A DNA stretch of 64,000 bases, from positions 62,001 to 126,000 of the forward strand of contig CALFVU010000006.1 in NCBI GenBank assembly GCA_937928085.1, read 5' to 3'. Below are positions 59,508 to 64,000 of this stretch, piece after piece. The position numbers were made by a program, and so were the translations under genes. The stretch is from an uncultured bacterium. GTDB lineage: Bacteria; Spirochaetota; Leptospiria; Leptospirales; Leptonemataceae. The notes beneath the pieces are model-generated. The model saw only the letters and a program-made list of their open reading frames with translations. It searched no databases and was not told the origin of the DNA. Every line of letters starts with the position of its first letter. Within the stretch, counting starts at the first letter, position 1.

Positions 59508-61196
59508 TTATTCTTCGTTTAACCAAGTTCTTAAAAGTTTTGCTACTTCATCTGGTTTTTCACGAGCTAAATTAATTGCATTTTCTAACAATTCCCTTCT
59601 TGCTTTTTCATCTATGGATAATTCTACTTCGGCTGCACCTTCTTCAGCTACTCGCAAGGCAGCTTCTCGCATTAATTGTTGTTGCGCTGCAAGCTCTTCT
59701 TCACGTAGTCTTCTTCTTCTTGCTATTTCGTTTTTTATAGCTTTATATAATAAGTATAGTAGGAAAAAAGCAATTAAAGAAATGCCCGATACGATTAGCA
59801 TTCTTTGGATCATCAATTTTTGCCTTAGCTCTTCATCTTCTTTTTCAAATTGTGCTGTTCGATCTTTTTGTAAATGGGCTACTACAATTTGATCCCCGCG
59901 AGCTTTATTATAGAGAATCGATGCTTTTAAAAGTTTTTCTATAGTTTTTAGTTCTTCGTTTGAGGGAGGTATATATTCTCGAATATAACCACTACCATCT
60001 TCTTTAGGACCTTTTCTGATCCAAATTCCATCTACAGCAACTGCAATCGAACGTGCTCTTTCTTCCCAAGGTTGTCTTTGAATTTCTTTTTCAATTCGAT
60101 TATAGTCGTAATTTCTTATTACATCGTTGTTGCCATACTCTGCCCTTTGATAGTCTAAATCTCTATAACCAGGTGGTAATTGCTGTTCTGTTCCCGTAGG
60201 TCCTCCTGGTGTAAATCCATTTCCTCTAAATCGTTCATTTCTAGCATTTTCCGAGATGATTAAAGTACCACCCGGCATTAATTTTCTATCTGGGTAAGGA
60301 GTTTCTGGATTTTCTGGTTCTGCTTCCACTGGTTCTACTAGATGTTGTTTTTCTTTTACTTCATCCCAGTTTATGCTTAAGGCAACTCTTATAATAGAAA
60401 TCCTATCCGCAGTATAAAACTCAAAAAGACTTTTCTGAATTTCCTCTGCCCATTTTTTTCTCTCTCGTTCTTCTAATTCTTTTTTCTTTTCTACAAGTTC
60501 TAATTTTCGTTGTTCATTATCTAATTCATCAGGTTCAACAAATTCTTTTCCAAAATTATCGGTAATCGTGATATTCTCTCTTTTAAGATTGGGTACAGCG
60601 CGATAAATTAAATTTTTAATTCCCATTACTTGTTTTCTTGATATCGTTTCTATACCAGGTTTTAAGGTAATTACTACCGAAGCTTTTACTGGTTCTGTAT
60701 CTGTTAAAAAATTATTTCGTTGAGGAATAGCTAATTCTACTCTGGCTGATTTTACATAATCTAAAGTCATTAGCATTTGCTCTAATGAGCCTTTGATAGC
60801 TCTATGGAGTTTAACATTCTTATCAAATGTGGTTTCATCCCATCTTGACATATTAAATAATTCCCAACCTTCTACACCAGAAGGTATTAGATTTTCCTGT
60901 GCTAATTTTGTGATAATTTCTTGTCGTTTTAATCCATTTACATAAATGGTTGAAGTACCCGTACCTTTCCATTCGTAGCCCGTTGCATCTAAAAATTTTG
61001 TAATCGCAGCATAATCAGAAGCTGATAAATTGTCATATAAAACTTCCATCGCTGGTTTTTTTGAATATGATCCAATAAAAGCAAACGTACCTACTACAAT
61101 GGCAAGGATGATACCTAATGTAATTTTTTTTGTTGTGTCTAACTTTCCCCATAATTCCAATATTTTGTCTATGATTTGTTTTAAACCTTCGGGCAT
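59508..61196 (-). CDS. fliF: Flagellar M-ring protein FliF
   Basis: MEVLYDNLSASDYAAITKFLDATGYEWKG; LEQMLMTLDYVKSARVELAIP; VRNYDYNRIEKE-like region; C-terminal TM and tail. Confidence 0.95.
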   Translation of the reverse strand: MPEGLKQIIDKILELWGKLDTTKKITLGIILAIVVGTFAFIGSYSKKPAMEVLYDNLSASDYAAITKFLDATGYEWKGTGTSTIYVNGLKRQEIITKLAQENLIPSGVEGWELFNMSRWDETTFDKNVKLHRAIKGSLEQMLMTLDYVKSARVELAIPQRNNFLTDTEPVKASVVITLKPGIETISRKQVMGIKNLIYRAVPNLKRENITITDNFGKEFVEPDELDNEQRKLELVEKKKELEERERKKWAEEIQKSLFEFYTADRISIIRVALSINWDEVKEKQHLVEPVEAEPENPETPYPDRKLMPGGTLIISENARNERFRGNGFTPGGPTGTEQQLPPGYRDLDYQRAEYGNNDVIRNYDYNRIEKEIQRQPWEERARSIAVAVDGIWIRKGPKEDGSGYIREYIPPSNEELKTIEKLLKASILYNKARGDQIVVAHLQKDRTAQFEKEDEELRQKLMIQRMLIVSGISLIAFFLLYLLYKAIKNEIARRRRLREEELAAQQQLMREAALRVAEEGAAEVELSIDEKARRELLENAINLAREKPDEVAKLLRTWLNEE

Positions 61197-61273
61197 AAGA
61201 AACTCCTTTTAAAAGCAATTTCAGTATTTTTTTATTTTTTGTATAGAATTTTTTTCTGTTTTTTTTATTTTTT

Positions 61274-61663
61274 TTATCTTGGTGTTATCAATTCTTTGTA
61301 TGATCTAACTATTCCCTCTGCAATAGTTTTGGTAAGATTGATAGCAAATCTTGCTTTTTGTACAGCAATCATAATTTCATGGGTATCTACACTATCAGGA
61401 TCATATACTGCTTTTTTTGTTAATTCATCAGCTTCTGTAGATAAAGTTTCTGCATTATTTAGCATTTGTTGTAAAGCTTCAGCAAAATTAGTTGCCATTC
61501 TATCTTCTTGAGAGGGTAAAATATCTTGTAAAACGGGTTTTTGAGAAATTTTCATATGTTTATCGTGTAAAGTTCTAAGTTGTAATGGATTCCAGGTTTC
61601 TGCTTTTTGTACTTTTGGGAATGCATTTGGAAATTGAACTCCATTATAGCTAAAAATTTTCAT
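61274..61663 (-). CDS. fliE: Flagellar hook-basal body protein FliE
   Basis: FAEALQQMLNNAETLSTEADELTKKAVYDPDSVDTHEIMIAVQKARFAINLTKTIAEGIVRSYKELI. Confidence 0.9.
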   Translation of the reverse strand: MKIFSYNGVQFPNAFPKVQKAETWNPLQLRTLHDKHMKISQKPVLQDILPSQEDRMATNFAEALQQMLNNAETLSTEADELTKKAVYDPDSVDTHEIMIAVQKARFAINLTKTIAEGIVRSYKELITPR

Positions 61664-61835
61664 TATTTTTAATCCTTGAATTTTCTTAAAATTGATATCG
61701 TCACTTTCTTTTGATCTTTAAGCTTTTTTTGCTTTCTATTTAAAAAAATTTTATTTGTTCTAAGATTTTTTAAAACATAAAAATATATTTCCAATCAAAA
61801 GAATTATACAATTGATTTTTTTATATCAAAAAGAC

Positions 61836-62440
61836 TTATTTAAGTATTCCATATTCAAATACTTTTAAAATTTCTAAAATTTGTTGTTCTATTTCCTCTT
61901 CTTTGGGTTTCGTATGATTCCAATTTCGTACGATTTCTTTTATGGCGCCAAAAATTAAAATAGAAGAAATTTTTGTATTTTCCACTTTTATTATTTTATA
62001 TTTTTTACCTCTTTCCAAAATGTTTTCTATTGCTTTAAAAAAAATCTTTTGATATTTTTTTATAATTTCGTTAAATTCTAAATTATGATTAAAAGGAGAT
62101 TCAATGATCATTTTTATTAAGTCTTGATGATTATAAAGTGTTTTGAACAAGGAAATTAAGTTTTTTTCTATATTTTCTTTAAAGTTTGATGGATTGATTT
62201 TTACTTCTTTGTTCAATTGAATCAAATCTGAAAGTAATTCTTGATATAATTTACGAACTAAAACAGAAAAGATTTCTTCTTTACTTTTAAAATATAAATA
62301 AAATGTACTTCTCGATAATCCTGTATCTCGAATAATATCCGATATACTTGTTTGATGAAACCCTTTTTTTGTAAAAACAGATCTTGCTGCGTTTAAGATA
62401 TCTTCTCTATTTTGTTTTTTTTTTCTTCTCTTAAGCTCAT
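61836..62440 (-). CDS. TetR-family regulator, 5' end frameshifted at an A10 tract
   Basis: Frame of ORF 61836..62225 extends upstream as QNREDILNAARSVFTKKGFHQTSISDIIRDTGLSRSTFYLYFKSKEEIFSVLVRKLYQELLSD (TetR HTH); the ATG at 62440 is out of frame by 1 nt across T10 (62415-62424). Confidence 0.85.
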
Positions 62441-62862
62441 ATAATGATTTTTTTTAATATTTCTTTTATTGTCAATTTTTTTTATAAGTATTGTTTATTT
62501 TTTATTTTTTGATTTTTTTAAAAAACAACAACAATAGAATTTTTTTTAGCTTTTTTATCTAAGATTTTGAATAGTTTAAAACAAATACTTTATATAAAGA
62601 AAAATTATAAAACAAATGCTTTCAAAAATAAAACCTGTGTATTTAGCAATAATGTAAAATTCATATTTAAAAAAAATTTTGAATCGTCAATTATTATTAA
62701 TAATCTACGCAATGGATTTTAGATAAAATTCTTTAGAAAAATAAAGCTTTAGTTGCGAAGAAAAAAATTTTAGATTTCATTTTTGGAGTTCACAAATATC
62801 ATAAGTTCTTATCAATAAAAAAATAGTTTTCAATTCCTTAAATTCAATTATAATGATGTGAT

Positions 62863-63240
62863 ATGAAAAAAAAAGTTCTAAGTGTAGGACAGTGCTTGGT
62901 TGATCATTTAGCGATTTCTAAATTATTTCATTCTTTAGGATTCGAGGTAGAAAAAATCGATACACAAGAAGAAACCATAAAAAAATTGAAAGATAAAAAA
63001 AGTCAATATTCTTTAGTTCTTATCAATAGAAAATTAGATGTAGATAACTCTGAGGGCATAGAATTACTAAAAAAAATCAAAAATGATCCAGAAATTCAAA
63101 ATACAAAAGTAATGATTGTAAGCAATTACAAAGATGTACAACAAATGGCACAAAAATTGGGAGCCCTTTATGGATTTGGGAAAGCAGAATTAGATAAAGA
63201 AGAAACTAAGAAAAGAATCTTGCAATCGATTGAGAATTAG
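62863..63240 (+). CDS. Degenerate CheY-like receiver domain protein
   Basis: KVLSVGQCLVDHLAISKLFHSLGFEVEKIDT..YSLVLINRKLDV..VMIVSNYKD..GFGKAELD. Confidence 0.7.
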   Translation: MKKKVLSVGQCLVDHLAISKLFHSLGFEVEKIDTQEETIKKLKDKKSQYSLVLINRKLDVDNSEGIELLKKIKNDPEIQNTKVMIVSNYKDVQQMAQKLGALYGFGKAELDKEETKKRILQSIEN

Positions 63241-63241
63241 A

Positions 63242-64000
63242 CTATCTAAAAAATAAGTGTTGAATGATTTTGAAAATCAATTCTTTTTTTGTAAAAGGTT
63301 TTTTAATATGATCACTAAACCCAGCCTCTAAAGCTTTTTTTTGATCTTCAAAATTAGAATATGCAGTAAAAGCTATAATTGGAACGTCAATCATTGTTTT
63401 TAATTCTTTTAGGGTTTCGTAACCGTCGAGAATAGGCATTCTTATATCTAAAAACACAATATCAGGTTTTCGCTCCTTTGTTATATGAATGGCTTCTAAA
63501 CCATTATTTGCGATATCGATTACCATATCTGTTTCTTCAAGAAATTTTTTTACTAAAAGTTGTATTTCTTTAGAATCTTCCGCTATTAAAATTTTTTTTC
63601 CTTTTAATCTAACAAGGTATTTTGAATATGTTTCTTCGTCAACAAGGTCATCTGATTTTTTTATTTTTGATTTTAAGTATGGTAATTTCAAAGTGATTGT
63701 AAAACTACTTCCTTTATTGATTTGCGAATCTACTACAATAGAACCTTTCATTCTTTCCACATATTCTTTTACTAATGATAATCCTATGCCTACACCTTTG
63801 GGATTGATATCTTTTATGTCTATCTTTCTAAATTTTTCGAATATATAAGGTAAATCTCTTTTAGAAATACCAATTCCTGTATCATTTACTTGAAGTTCTA
63901 GTTGTAATTGATCTTTATCTTCTTTAATAAAAACTTTTAATTCTACATAACCTTGGAATGTAAATTTTACAGCATTCGAAAGTAAATTATTCAAAATCTG
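63242..64000 (-). CDS. Hybrid sensor histidine kinase (HATPase + receiver), 5' part beyond right edge
   Basis: ILNNLLSNAVKFT N-box, VNDTGIGI, GVGIGLSLVKEYVE; receiver KILIAEDSKEI..FLDIRMPILDGYE..HIKKPF; frame open to the window edge. Confidence 0.92.
   Translation of the reverse strand, partial: QILNNLLSNAVKFTFQGYVELKVFIKEDKDQLQLELQVNDTGIGISKRDLPYIFEKFRKIDIKDINPKGVGIGLSLVKEYVERMKGSIVVDSQINKGSSFTITLKLPYLKSKIKKSDDLVDEETYSKYLVRLKGKKILIAEDSKEIQLLVKKFLEETDMVIDIANNGLEAIHITKERKPDIVFLDIRMPILDGYETLKELKTMIDVPIIAFTAYSNFEDQKKALEAGFSDHIKKPFTKKELIFKIIQHLFFR

Noticed and set aside
59485-61511. Plus-strand ORFs 59485..59892, 61030..61212, 61239..61511 and minus 61033..61218
   Set aside because: Shadow frames of fliF/fliE; Ser/Cys-rich translation reflects the antisense of Glu/Arg-rich sequence.

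Overview
AT-rich chromosomal window, probably from a spirochaete. Lineage evidence is indirect: a GreA with a very long N-terminal extension, a short SMC, bactofilin plus M23, PilZ and cNMP-binding proteins, FliE/FliF, and KdtA, which suggests an LPS-bearing Leptospira-like lineage. Most of the window is compact housekeeping sequence: rpe-fmt, truB-rpsO-pnp-dut, greA, class I aldolase, kdtA, a plsB/gpsA-like fusion, rplM-rpsI-smc, clpP, hisH and fliE-fliF. RNA genes are tRNA-Asp(GTC), tRNA-Ile(GAT) and two isolated 5S rRNA genes. I see no CRISPR array, transposase or prophage. The observations most worth a second look are: (1) a TetR-type regulator whose HTH is out of frame with its only ATG by one base at an A10 tract; (2) a tandem duplication of a [5S rRNA + paralogous envelope protein] unit; (3) an operon of an amidohydrolase-fold protein lacking its metal ligands plus two cNMP-binding proteins; (4) a glycosyltransferase pseudogene with several lesions, including a clean 8-bp tandem duplication; (5) an acyltransferase-G3P dehydrogenase fusion; (6) a 42-aa acidic repeat microprotein with a perfect Shine-Dalgarno, absent from the ORF track; (7) a Fur-box-like 19-bp palindrome upstream of a porin; (8) a radical SAM protein with CX8CX2C spacing; (9) a divergent kinase-like protein. 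All family assignments are by motif reading only; no database search was possible.
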